From NCBI GenBank assembly GCA_002717505.1, contig PBEB01000074.1, positions 1-64,000 of the forward strand: a stretch of 64,000 nt of DNA. Reading direction: 5' to 3'. This stretch comes from Leptospiraceae bacterium. GTDB lineage: Bacteria; Spirochaetota; Leptospiria; Leptospirales; Leptonemataceae. The notes beneath the pieces were generated by a model. It was not told the DNA's origin, did not search any database, and saw only the letters and a program-made list of their open reading frames with translations. The position numbers and the translations under genes are program-made. Shown here piece after piece: positions 51,347-60,400 of this stretch (positions within the stretch are counted from its first letter, which is position 1; the number at the start of each line of letters is the position of its first letter).

Positions 51347-51976
51347 CTAATTTCCGCAATAGCCGGTCCAGAGATAGCCAGCTGGAGTGGACGTTCCGTG
51401 GATGCACATGGAGTTTTCGAATACACAGACAGGCCCGGCCGGGTTCTCCAGGCCCTGTTTCAATGTCTCCTCGGGAATTCGGACGGCCAGTCTGAGAATG
51501 TAATCCAGGGATTCCGATCGGGACATGGGATAGGGCTCGGTGCCGCAGCGCCATACATTCAAGGAGCAGGCGGCATATTTCTCCAGCGAAGACCGGTCAC
51601 GTTGAGTGAAGGCACTCAGGACTGCGTAGCGTAGTGCGTCGTAGCTGGCAAAAAGTTGTCCCGGACCTCTGTTCTCCAGGCAGAGCCGTTGCTTTCGAGC
51701 CACAACGCCTGCATCGTTCCACTGAACTTGAGCAAAGTCATTAGCATGGTACTTTTCAATAGTGCGGTAAATCTCTATGGCCTTTTCTGGATCTGTCGCT
51801 TCCAGAACCTTGGCCCGATGAAGCAAATCGTTTACATCCGGTTTCGCATCGGTTTTAGTTTCCGAGATCAGAGGGAGGGAAGCCGTGGTGGATAGAACAA
51901 ACCAGAGGAACATAACCCGGGCTTTCAACGAGGGTCTTCGGGAAGCTCTCGCGCAAAATTTGCTCGAAGCCTTCAT
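51347..51976 (-). CDS. Exported cysteine-containing protein coupled to the FIST-cyclase
   Basis: 209 residues from the ATG at 51976, which overlaps the stop of the FIST-cyclase gene as ATGA, a sign of translational coupling; an in-frame ATG at 51991 is upstream. The N terminus (KASSKFCARASRRPSLKARVMFLWFVLSTTASLPLIS) is a long basic signal peptide. The mature part has a TPR-like helix pair (ATDPEKAIEIYRTIEKYHANDF) and six cysteines towards the C terminus (RLCLEN, AACSLNVWRC, VCVFENSMC, GYCGN), presumably in disulfides. Family not recognised. Its link to a cytoplasmic cyclase is unusual and suggests a functional pair. Confidence 0.7.
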   Translation of the reverse strand: MKASSKFCARASRRPSLKARVMFLWFVLSTTASLPLISETKTDAKPDVNDLLHRAKVLEATDPEKAIEIYRTIEKYHANDFAQVQWNDAGVVARKQRLCLENRGPGQLFASYDALRYAVLSAFTQRDRSSLEKYAACSLNVWRCGTEPYPMSRSESLDYILRLAVRIPEETLKQGLENPAGPVCVFENSMCIHGTSTPAGYLWTGYCGN

Positions 51977-54081
51977 GAGGATGTCTGCCATAGATAGGTC
52001 TGCATTTTACCTTTACCTTTGATGTCCACGCTTCGTGGAATTAGAGAGTGGGGTCGGCCTAGAAGTTCAAATGTTCTTTCGCTCACCTGGATGCAATTGG
52101 GCTCTCCGTGGGACTCCATCCTTTGCGCCATGTTTACCGTATCACCCCAGAGATCGTAGCTGAACTTATGGGTTCCGATGATGCCGGCCGCTACAGGTCC
52201 GGAATGGATGCCAGCCCTTAGTTTCAAGGTGAGACCATGCTTCAGGTTAATCTGTTTCATATGATCCATCATCGATCCTGCAGCAGCCATACAACGGCTG
52301 GCATGATCTTGCACTGGCTCGGGTACACCGGCCGCCGCCATATAAGCATCGCCAATGGTTTTGATTTTTTCTATGCCCAGTTCCTGACTGATGCGATCGA
52401 ACTCGGTGAATATATCGTTTAATAGATCTACCAGGACAGCCGGCTCCACGGTGGCGGAAAGCCGGGTGAACCCCACCAGATCTGCAAAGAGCACCGAAGC
52501 TTCATCCACCCGGTCCGAGATATTCTTGGCGCCGGACTTCAGACGCTGGGCGATGGTAGAGGGCAAGATGTTCAGTAACAAATCATCGCTTTTCTGTTGC
52601 TCGCGTTCCAGGTCTCCAGCGGTTAATCGCAAGAAGTGACCCAGGATTCTTTTCTCCCGGCGTAGCTGACTTACTTCGGCTCTCAGGTGCTCCGCAGATT
52701 CTGTATCTGGCGAAGTGCTTTCCACCAGATCTCGAATATCCGCAGCACTGAATCGAGTGGGCTGATCATGATTAAAATTGGGGCGGGCATCCTCCAGAGG
52801 GTGATGAGAAGGGAATTCATTAGTTTCCGCGTTCTGGGCCAGCCTCTCAGTATGCCCAGGTTTTTCTAGCATTCGCAAGGCTACTACGGAGATCACTGTG
52901 TTGTGCAGGCCGCAGCTCTGTCCTGCCGTTGTTCCGATTTCGCCCCAGGAACTGAATCCAACCAGCGGAAGGTTCCACAAGCGATGGATGGCTTGCAGTT
53001 CTTTCTGCATGTACTGGCCAAAGCTACGGGAGCGAAGGGCGCAATTAAACATCAGGACGGCATCGCTTCCCTGTGTTGAAAGACTATCTCGAAACCCCTG
53101 CATTTCTCTTACACTGAGTTCGATGGTTTCCAGTGCATTGGGCGAGCAAAAACGAACCAGAGAACCTTCCGGGATTTCGCCTCCGTAGGTAACCGATTTC
53201 TGACTTCCATCCATCTGAATCACTGCCCGCATCACTTCGCTGCCAGCAGCGTTACGTAGCAGAATCGGATATTCTCCAGCGGCCATCAAGTCTGGATCGA
53301 TGTGATTCATTACAGGACTTTGTGTGGCTGGCTTTAGATCAAAGTAATGGCTATAGAATTCGGTGGCTGGAATACCTTCGATTTCCAGGACTTCTCGGCC
53401 CCTGGAGCGTGTGATTCGTTTGGGTGTTCCCAGTTCCTTCCAGCCACTTACGGCCAGACCTTTGACTTCAACAATGTTTGCATCCAGGATCAATGCATAG
53501 ACCCCTGCATCTATGATCTCAGTGCTGGTGAGAAAGGGAGGCTTTTCCAGCACACCAAAGCTGCTGGGAACTGCTCCAAAAACGGAGGCATCGGGTATTT
53601 CCTGAAAGATGCCTTCCAGAACAGGCTCCGGCGAAACCTGCAATGAACCGGGCGCTACCAGAAGAAGCAAGGAAGGCTTCTCAAAGGACGATGCCATTTT
53701 CTGACCCAGTTTGCGACCCAATGCTGGCTGATCGATTTCCGGCGCGAATACCTCCAGGCGAAAGCTATCCGGAGGTAAATCAAGTAGTAGAGCTACAATA
53801 CCGTTGGCAAACACTCGGTCCTGAACGATAGGCTCCGCCGCGCAACTTCCAAACACCGGGATACCTATACGGGAAAAGGGTTTCAATACTTCCGGGTTCA
53901 GGATTCGATCCTGTACAAATACCAGGGCAAGACCGGGTCCGTGCTCAAACTCCGGTCGTCCATCCAGGGCCTTGCGTAGTTCTTCGGCGTTTCCAGCCTG
54001 AATTAGATAAGGTTTCAAAGTTCTCTCAATGTAGGACCTGGAGCGCCGATGGCAAGTAGTTCCGTTGGAACCAGGAATCAT
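51973..54081 (-). CDS. FIST-domain class III adenylate cyclase
   Basis: 702 residues without membrane helices. FIST_N (about 30-240: PGLALVFVQDRILNPEVL, SLLLLVAPGSLQVSP, SVFGAVPSSFG) and FIST_C (about 245-410: EFYSHYFDLKPAT, SDAVLMFNCALRSRSFG, PLVGFSSWGEIGTTAGQSCGLHNTVISVVAL) form a sensor proposed to bind small ligands such as amino acids. After a coiled linker (SAEHLRAEVSQLRREKRILG) comes the cyclase homology domain (about 520-700): metal Asp residues in VLFADLVGFTRL and KTIGDAYMAAAG, adenine-selecting Lys (KTIGD) and Asp (YDLWGD), and transition-state Asn/Arg in DTVNMAQRMES, so an active ATP cyclase. Divergent from the membrane AraC gene, coupled to the exported Cys protein. Confidence 0.92.
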   Translation of the reverse strand: MIPGSNGTTCHRRSRSYIERTLKPYLIQAGNAEELRKALDGRPEFEHGPGLALVFVQDRILNPEVLKPFSRIGIPVFGSCAAEPIVQDRVFANGIVALLLDLPPDSFRLEVFAPEIDQPALGRKLGQKMASSFEKPSLLLLVAPGSLQVSPEPVLEGIFQEIPDASVFGAVPSSFGVLEKPPFLTSTEIIDAGVYALILDANIVEVKGLAVSGWKELGTPKRITRSRGREVLEIEGIPATEFYSHYFDLKPATQSPVMNHIDPDLMAAGEYPILLRNAAGSEVMRAVIQMDGSQKSVTYGGEIPEGSLVRFCSPNALETIELSVREMQGFRDSLSTQGSDAVLMFNCALRSRSFGQYMQKELQAIHRLWNLPLVGFSSWGEIGTTAGQSCGLHNTVISVVALRMLEKPGHTERLAQNAETNEFPSHHPLEDARPNFNHDQPTRFSAADIRDLVESTSPDTESAEHLRAEVSQLRREKRILGHFLRLTAGDLEREQQKSDDLLLNILPSTIAQRLKSGAKNISDRVDEASVLFADLVGFTRLSATVEPAVLVDLLNDIFTEFDRISQELGIEKIKTIGDAYMAAAGVPEPVQDHASRCMAAAGSMMDHMKQINLKHGLTLKLRAGIHSGPVAAGIIGTHKFSYDLWGDTVNMAQRMESHGEPNCIQVSERTFELLGRPHSLIPRSVDIKGKGKMQTYLWQTSS

Positions 54082-54152
54082 ATAGAAGGATGCGGTCCCA
54101 TGAGTTCTATTTTTCTTGAACCGAGCTTGAGATTTCTCAACCTTGTCTGGCT

Positions 54153-56021
54153 TTGTTCTGGATTCGTAAAAATTCCGAGCCCCGCAACAGAGATGGAGCC
54201 AGTGGGCCTGGTGCTGCCCAGAAAATTCGGATTCGCTTCCCGGTATTTATTCTTCCCGTTCTCCTTCTGGCATCGTTTTGTTCCTTTTCTCTAGATGATG
54301 TCAACGGATACGAGAATCTCAGCTATCTGGAGGATGCGCATCATTCGCAAAACTGTCAGTCCATACACAAGGCGGATGGATGGAAAGCCACGGGACCAGT
54401 CTTGAATCGCGGATTCAGCAATGGCTGGATCTGGGTGCGACTGGATTCGGGGCAGGTACCATCTACCGGTAGATTTTTACTATTTCGTCAGGCAATGATC
54501 GGCGAGGCCATGTTCTGTTCTCCGAATGGAGTTCAGAGGGCCGGGGTGGATGTTCCGGTGCCACTGTGGCCGGTGCAAATCAGGTATCCAACATTTCGAC
54601 TACCGCAAGCCGAAGGCCCGTTCTATTTTCGCATAAAGTCCAGTAAGGTCATTAACTTCCCGATGCATGTCATCAGCCTCCCTGAGCTACTAAAGCACAT
54701 TCAGCATCGACAGGTTGTCCAATTTTCGCTTCTGGCGGCTGCATGGATTGCTGCCATTTTCTTTCTGGCAATCTTCTTCTATTCACCTCGTCAGCTGTAC
54801 CTCCTTTTTTCTCTGATGTTAACGACAGTATCTACCACGCTTTTCATCATTTACGGGGACGGCTATCTCTACTTCTGGCCAGCATCACCAGAGATCCAGC
54901 GGGCTGCCTTTAATCTATTTTCCATGCTAGCTGCTATGGCCAGCAGTCTGTTCGCCCGTCCCCTGCTCAAGACCTGGCAATGGCCCTGGATTGATCGTAT
55001 CATCCTGACGGTGGTTTGTTTTCAAGCCCTGGCAGCATTTAGTGCTCTCATTCCGGCTCTGGATCCTTTTTTCTATTTTGTTCTGATTACCGGTCCATTC
55101 GTTGGAGTGGTTATTACTGTGCCCATCGCCTTGCTTCGCTTAAAGGAAGGCGATATTCCCACTCGCTACTACTTTCTGGGTTGGCTGGTGTTTCTCACTG
55201 CCTTCTTTTTGAACATGCTGGTCTTTCGTGGACTGGTAGACTATCATAGTTTGATGGCCCATGCACCCATTGGAGCATCGCCGGTAGCGTTCTTGTTTTT
55301 TGCTCTGGGAAGCTACAGTCGTTTGCAGGTAGAGAAGCGGCACCGATTTCGCCTGCAGGAGAAGAATCGAAGGCTTCTGGAAGAACTGGAAGAAGCTCAG
55401 AGATCCATGCTGAATCGGAAGCAGCGTGCAGAACCATCGGTGGAAAAAAATAATGCCACTTCGGACGAAGCAAATCCCGGAAACTCCTCCGGTCCTGGGA
55501 AGAGTGCGATTCAGAACGAAGAGACTCATTCGGAACGGACTTCCCGTCCGGATAATATGTCTGGCGATGGAAGAGCAGGCCCACCTGAAGCCCGTACGGA
55601 TTACGATGCGAATGCTTCAAGCAATGATCCAGGGGACGGACCGGTACGCTCGCAGCTGACCGGAGTTGATGTTGAGGCTAAAAAAGCTCTGTTGCTTCAG
55701 GCGATGAAAGTAGACCGATTGTATGAAGTGGAAGATCTGCGCCTGGATGCCCTGGCGCGCCATGTGGATTTGCGGCCCCATCAGCTTTCCGAACTCTTGA
55801 ATCAAATCCTGAAAACTTCTTTTGTCGATTTTCTTCGCAAGTTTCGCATCGACGCAGCTATGGCCAGACTTTCGGATCCGGAATGCAAGGATTCTATTCT
55901 GGACATCGGCCTGGCGGTTGGATTTGGCTCCAAGACAGCTTTTAATCGAAGTTTTTCAGCCATTACGGGAATGACTCCAGGGCAATTCAGGAGTCAGGCA
56001 AGGCGAAACGATGTGGCCTAG
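54153..56021 (+). CDS. Membrane-bound AraC-type regulator with 7TMR-DISM sensor
   Basis: 622 residues. An N-terminal signal (hydrophobic FPVFILPVLLLASFCSF at about 30-46) precedes an extracellular 7TMR-DISM-type domain (GFSNGWIWVRLDSGQVPSTGRFLLFRQAMIGEAMFC), then seven membrane helices (about residues 195-390), a coiled coil (RLQEKNRRLLEELEEAQRSML), a disordered Ser/Asp/Glu-rich linker (about 430-505) and a C-terminal AraC double helix-turn-helix (LRLDALARHVDLRPHQLSELLNQILKTSFVDFLRKFRIDAAMARLSD, GLAVGFGSKTAFNRSFSAITGMTPGQFR). The DNA-binding domain is thus on the cytoplasmic face, so the protein would act on DNA from the membrane or after cleavage. Divergent from the FIST-cyclase. Confidence 0.9.
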   Translation: MFWIRKNSEPRNRDGASGPGAAQKIRIRFPVFILPVLLLASFCSFSLDDVNGYENLSYLEDAHHSQNCQSIHKADGWKATGPVLNRGFSNGWIWVRLDSGQVPSTGRFLLFRQAMIGEAMFCSPNGVQRAGVDVPVPLWPVQIRYPTFRLPQAEGPFYFRIKSSKVINFPMHVISLPELLKHIQHRQVVQFSLLAAAWIAAIFFLAIFFYSPRQLYLLFSLMLTTVSTTLFIIYGDGYLYFWPASPEIQRAAFNLFSMLAAMASSLFARPLLKTWQWPWIDRIILTVVCFQALAAFSALIPALDPFFYFVLITGPFVGVVITVPIALLRLKEGDIPTRYYFLGWLVFLTAFFLNMLVFRGLVDYHSLMAHAPIGASPVAFLFFALGSYSRLQVEKRHRFRLQEKNRRLLEELEEAQRSMLNRKQRAEPSVEKNNATSDEANPGNSSGPGKSAIQNEETHSERTSRPDNMSGDGRAGPPEARTDYDANASSNDPGDGPVRSQLTGVDVEAKKALLLQAMKVDRLYEVEDLRLDALARHVDLRPHQLSELLNQILKTSFVDFLRKFRIDAAMARLSDPECKDSILDIGLAVGFGSKTAFNRSFSAITGMTPGQFRSQARRNDVA

Positions 56022-56175
56022 AAGTACCAGAGCTGCAGTAAGAGAGTCAGAGGATAAACCAGGTTCGCAGACCGAAGCCTTCTGTCCGAACATCGTCCAA
56101 AAAACAACGCGAAAAAGAGAATGATGTCCAGAGTTAGGCCCGGGCTCGTTGGCCCGAACCCGGTATCTGATTTTT

Positions 56176-57324
56176 TCAGTTCACGACGTCGATGTCTCGA
56201 ATATGGCCATCGCCGGTGCTGTTTTCGATGAGAGCTGTTCCTGAATTGTTTTCCCAGACAGTGGGGTCGGATGATCCCCCAGAATTATCGGAGTAGCCTC
56301 CCACCAGAACGCTGGTTCCGGAAAGTGCGATGTCGAAGCTCTTGGCATGCTCGCCCGTATCCACTGGACTTAGATCTACGCGGTTTCCATCCACCCAGTA
56401 CGCTGCCTGGTCAATACCGGCGCTAGTTTGACTGAATCCGCTAATATAAAGAGTTGTACCAACGATTTCAATAGCATTGGCCTGAGCAGATCTGTTCACA
56501 TCGATCACCGACATGGATGTTCGCACACCATCTCTCCAGAAAACGGGCACTGGAATGCTAGAAGAGTTATAGCTATTTCCAACGGCATAGACAACACCGT
56601 TTTCTACTTCAAGGTCGGCCACGAATCCATTCTTGCTGTTATCGATTCTGGACAGCGTCGAACGCGTTCCATTGGTCCAGATACAGGGAAGTACGAGGGA
56701 GCCGTCTCCGCAGGAACCACCAATGTAGATGTTTCCTCCATCTACGGCAATAGACGCCGCCTGCGATGATCGGCCTGCATCCGGAACACTCAGGGCATTC
56801 CATTGATTGTTTTTCCAGTATCCCGGGACGCTGTTACCGGAACCATCAGCGCTGTAGCCAACTATGTAGAGATCCGCACCTACAAAGATTGCATCGGTGG
56901 CGATCCCATCTTGAGAGTTGTCCAGTCTGGATAGAGAAGTCCAGGTTCCATTTCTCCAGTAACCGGGAACTTGATACCCGGAAGCGTCCGAGGAATAGCC
57001 GGTAAGAATGATATCTGAAGAAGTCACCAGAATCGATGTGGCTTCGGATTCTCCGTTCGAATTCAGATCTGGAAGAGAGGTTTTGATGCCATCCTTGAAA
57101 TATATGGCTCTTCTTCCGCTACCATCATACTCCCAGCCAGCATAGTAAGTCCCGGCATTCGGATTGATGGCAAGGGCAGCCAGCAATAGCATATCGTTGT
57201 TGTCTTCTTCGTTCTGGCCCGGTAAAAGAAAGCACTGGGCGCACAGCACCATAGAGCTGGCGAGGGCAAAAATCCTGGCGGCGCTTCTGGCCACGTCCCT
57301 TTTCCTGATTGATTGGTTTGGCAT
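56176..57324 (-). CDS. Repeat lipoprotein with about six YWxxG beta-propeller-like repeats
   Basis: 382 residues from ATG 57324 (MPNQSIRKRDVARSA), with GCAGGAG upstream; the frame from 57420 has no ribosome site. The signal ALASSMVLCAQC ends in a lipobox-like MVLC or LCAQC. The mature part consists of about six imperfect repeats of roughly 50 residues, each with GxxPGYWxNGxWxxLSxxDxxxxxxAxxI followed by xxIYIVGYSxxxSG. Such WxNG/LS repeats resemble bacterial beta-propeller or Kelch-like surface proteins in leptospires. Probably on the outer membrane. Divergent from the lhr gene, with about 139 bp between starts. Confidence 0.75.
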   Translation of the reverse strand: MPNQSIRKRDVARSAARIFALASSMVLCAQCFLLPGQNEEDNNDMLLLAALAINPNAGTYYAGWEYDGSGRRAIYFKDGIKTSLPDLNSNGESEATSILVTSSDIILTGYSSDASGYQVPGYWRNGTWTSLSRLDNSQDGIATDAIFVGADLYIVGYSADGSGNSVPGYWKNNQWNALSVPDAGRSSQAASIAVDGGNIYIGGSCGDGSLVLPCIWTNGTRSTLSRIDNSKNGFVADLEVENGVVYAVGNSYNSSSIPVPVFWRDGVRTSMSVIDVNRSAQANAIEIVGTTLYISGFSQTSAGIDQAAYWVDGNRVDLSPVDTGEHAKSFDIALSGTSVLVGGYSDNSGGSSDPTVWENNSGTALIENSTGDGHIRDIDVVN

Positions 57325-57463
57325 AATCTGCTCCTGCACTCCGTACGAGTGGTTGATAGGGACAGACCATAGCACAGCATCCGGAGGATGTCGGTGCAGC
57401 TTATAAGTTGCACCTGGCAAAAATGGTTGGACAGTCAGACGGAGGGAAACATTTGTTTAGTCC

Positions 57464-60400
57464 GTGACGGATGCGGCCTCCAGGGATATTTCGCAACTCT
57501 TTCATCCTTTAATCTTAAAATGGTTTCAGGAGCGATATTCTGCGCCTACTGAGATTCAGACTTTGAGCTGGCCTGAAATTATGGCCGGTAAACATGTTCT
57601 GATTTCGGCTCCCACCGGTAGCGGAAAAACCCTTACAGCTTTCCTTTCAGCCATCGATGGTCTTGTATCCGGCAGAATCAGAACAGGCGGTCTCAGAGTT
57701 CTTTATATTTCACCTCTAAAGGCGCTGAACAATGACATTCGCCGAAATCTACTGAACCCGCTCAGTGAATTGCAAAGCCATTTCGAAGCCTCTGATCAGA
57801 GCTTTCCAGATATTCGAGTAAGCGTTCGCAGCGGCGATACTCCGGACGATGAAAGACGCTCCATGATGCGGCATCCTCCGGAGATTCTGATCACTACTCC
57901 GGAAAGTCTGAATATTCTTCTTACATCTCGTAACGGTAGACGAATCTTTGAAGGCCTGACCACGGTCATTCTCGATGAAATTCATTCCGTAGCTCCTACC
58001 AAGCGAGGGGTGCATCTAATGACGGCCGTGGAGAGACTGGAGCTTCTCTGTCCCGGCTTTCAAAGGGTTGCCCTTTCGGCCACGGTGCGTCCCATGGAGC
58101 GCATCGCTACCTTTGTAGGAGGATACCAGCCTACCACTTCCGGCGGCCACGTTTCCTATAGCCCCAGACCTGTCCGTATCCTGGAATCATCGGTTCAAAA
58201 GAGATATGAGCTTGAGGTGGATTTTCCGGTGGTGAAACATCAAGCAGAAAAGGTGGAAACTCCTTCGCAAAGCGAATGGCCGGAGGACATCCTGTTTGGC
58301 TCCGTTGTGCAGCGCTTGAAAGAGGTGATTAAAGCGAATCGCAGTACCCTGATCTTCACAAATAGCCGACGGATGGCAGAGAAGATCAGCATGCTTATTA
58401 ACGAAGGGGAAGAACAGATACTCTCTTATTGTCATCATGGTGCTCTTTCCCGAGAGATTCGCTCCGTAGTGGAACAGGACCTCAAAGAGGGCCGATTGCC
58501 TGCTGTAGTTGCCACCGCTTCGTTGGAACTGGGAATTGACATCGGCGAATTAGACCAGGTTGTTTTAATTCAGAGCCCGGGCTTTCTTTCTACGACGTTG
58601 CAGCGTCTGGGAAGAGCAGGGCATTCCGTGGGCGCCATCAGTCGGGGGTTGTTTCTGCCCTTACATGGCAGGGACTTGCTTCAATCTGCCATACTTGCTG
58701 GCTCTGTGGAAGCTCGAGAAATTGAAGAGGTGCAGCCGATTCGTGGAGCGCTGGACATACTATCTCAGGTCATCCTTTCCATGCTTTGCAGCGAGGAGTG
58801 GAATCCAGATGATCTGCTGGCATTTCTTCGTTCTACTTACAGTTATCACGATTTACCGGAGAGCCATTTTCGCACAGTCCTGGAAATGCTGAGTGGGCGA
58901 TTTGCAACATCCAGAGTTCGGGAACTTCGTCCGCGAATCTATCTGGATCCCATCAAGAATACTCTCAAGGCAGCAGAGGGTGCTCCCTTTCTCATCTACA
59001 TGAATGGAGGCACCATTCCGGACCGCGGATATTACGGATTGCGACACCTGGATACGAAATCTCGCATTGGCGAACTGGATGAAGAATTTGTCTGGGAAAG
59101 ATCCATTGGTGATACCTTTACCCTGGGGAATCAGTCCTGGCGAATTATGGAGATCAATCATAACGATGTTCTGGTTCGTCCTGCTCCCGGAGACTCGGCT
59201 TCCATGGCTCCGTTCTGGCGAGCGGATGCCCAGGACCGGGATGCCTTTGTCTCCGAAAAGCTGGCCGTATTTCTGGAGGAAAAATCAAAGGATCTGGATT
59301 CGGATCATACAGAAGAACTCATCCAATACCATCTAAGTCCCGAGGCCGCCGTCTATCTGCAGGATTTCCTGCGATTGCAGAAAGATAGAGCAGGTTTGCC
59401 GCATAGACATCATTTATTGATCGAGCATTACGAAGATCCAATGAATCGCTCGGACCGGAAGATGGTGATCCTCCACACCCTCTGGGGTGGTGAGGTAAAT
59501 CGTCCGTTTGCTCTGGCGATTCGCGGAGCCTTCTTGAAAAACTCCGGTATCAAGATTCAGACCATGAGCGATGACGATTGTGTTATGGTTATGCTGCCCT
59601 CTGAGTTTGATCAGAGCCAGCTACTGGATATTGTGCGGTCGGACAATCTGGAGGACCTTCTCAAAGAAGTGCTGTCCTCTACTGGATTCTTTGGCGCTCT
59701 TTTTCGTCAGAGCGCAGGAATCGCCATGCTTCTACCGGGAAAGGTCCGGAATCGAACTCCTCTGTGGCTGAATCGGTTGCGATCCAAAAAGCTCCTTGAA
59801 GCAACGTCCAATTTTAATGACTTTCCTGTAACCCTGGAGACCTGGCGATCGTCGCTGACGGACTCCTTTGATCTGAAGACGTTGCACTCTCGTTTGAGCG
59901 AGATCGATCAGGGAATCATTCAGATCTCAGAGGTCTTTACTCGTAGCCCTTCGCCGTTTGCGCGAAATCTAATCTGGCAGCAGACCAACACCTTCATGTA
60001 TCAAGATGATCGATCGGATTCGTCTGCAAAAGGGCCTGCCGAGGACTTTTTTAAAGAATTGGCTCGAACTTCGGGACTCCGGCCTTCCATCCCGGAAGCT
60101 GTGCTGGAACGGTACAGAAGTCGAATGCAGCGGACTGCTCCAGGATACGAGCCAGAGAGTCCGGAGGAATTGCTCTCATTGATACGGGATCGAATTCTCA
60201 TGGAACCCCAGGAGTATCAATATTATCGACGGCATCTTTCCGGGCAGAGGTCCCCAGGTTTTCCATATACTCCGCCAGATCTTTCTCCAGGTGTTTCTTC
60301 AGATTATTCTCAGGATTTATCGCCGGATTTATCGCCGGAACTTTCTCGAGATCTACCTCTCGCCCGGAAATTGGATTCTGCGAATAAGGCTGAGTCCGGC

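Noticed and set aside
51228-51554. 108-codon minus frame overlapping the exported Cys protein
   Set aside because: Out-of-frame shadow rich in Arg, Pro and His; the coupled gene at 51347-51976 has a signal peptide and ATGA overlap.
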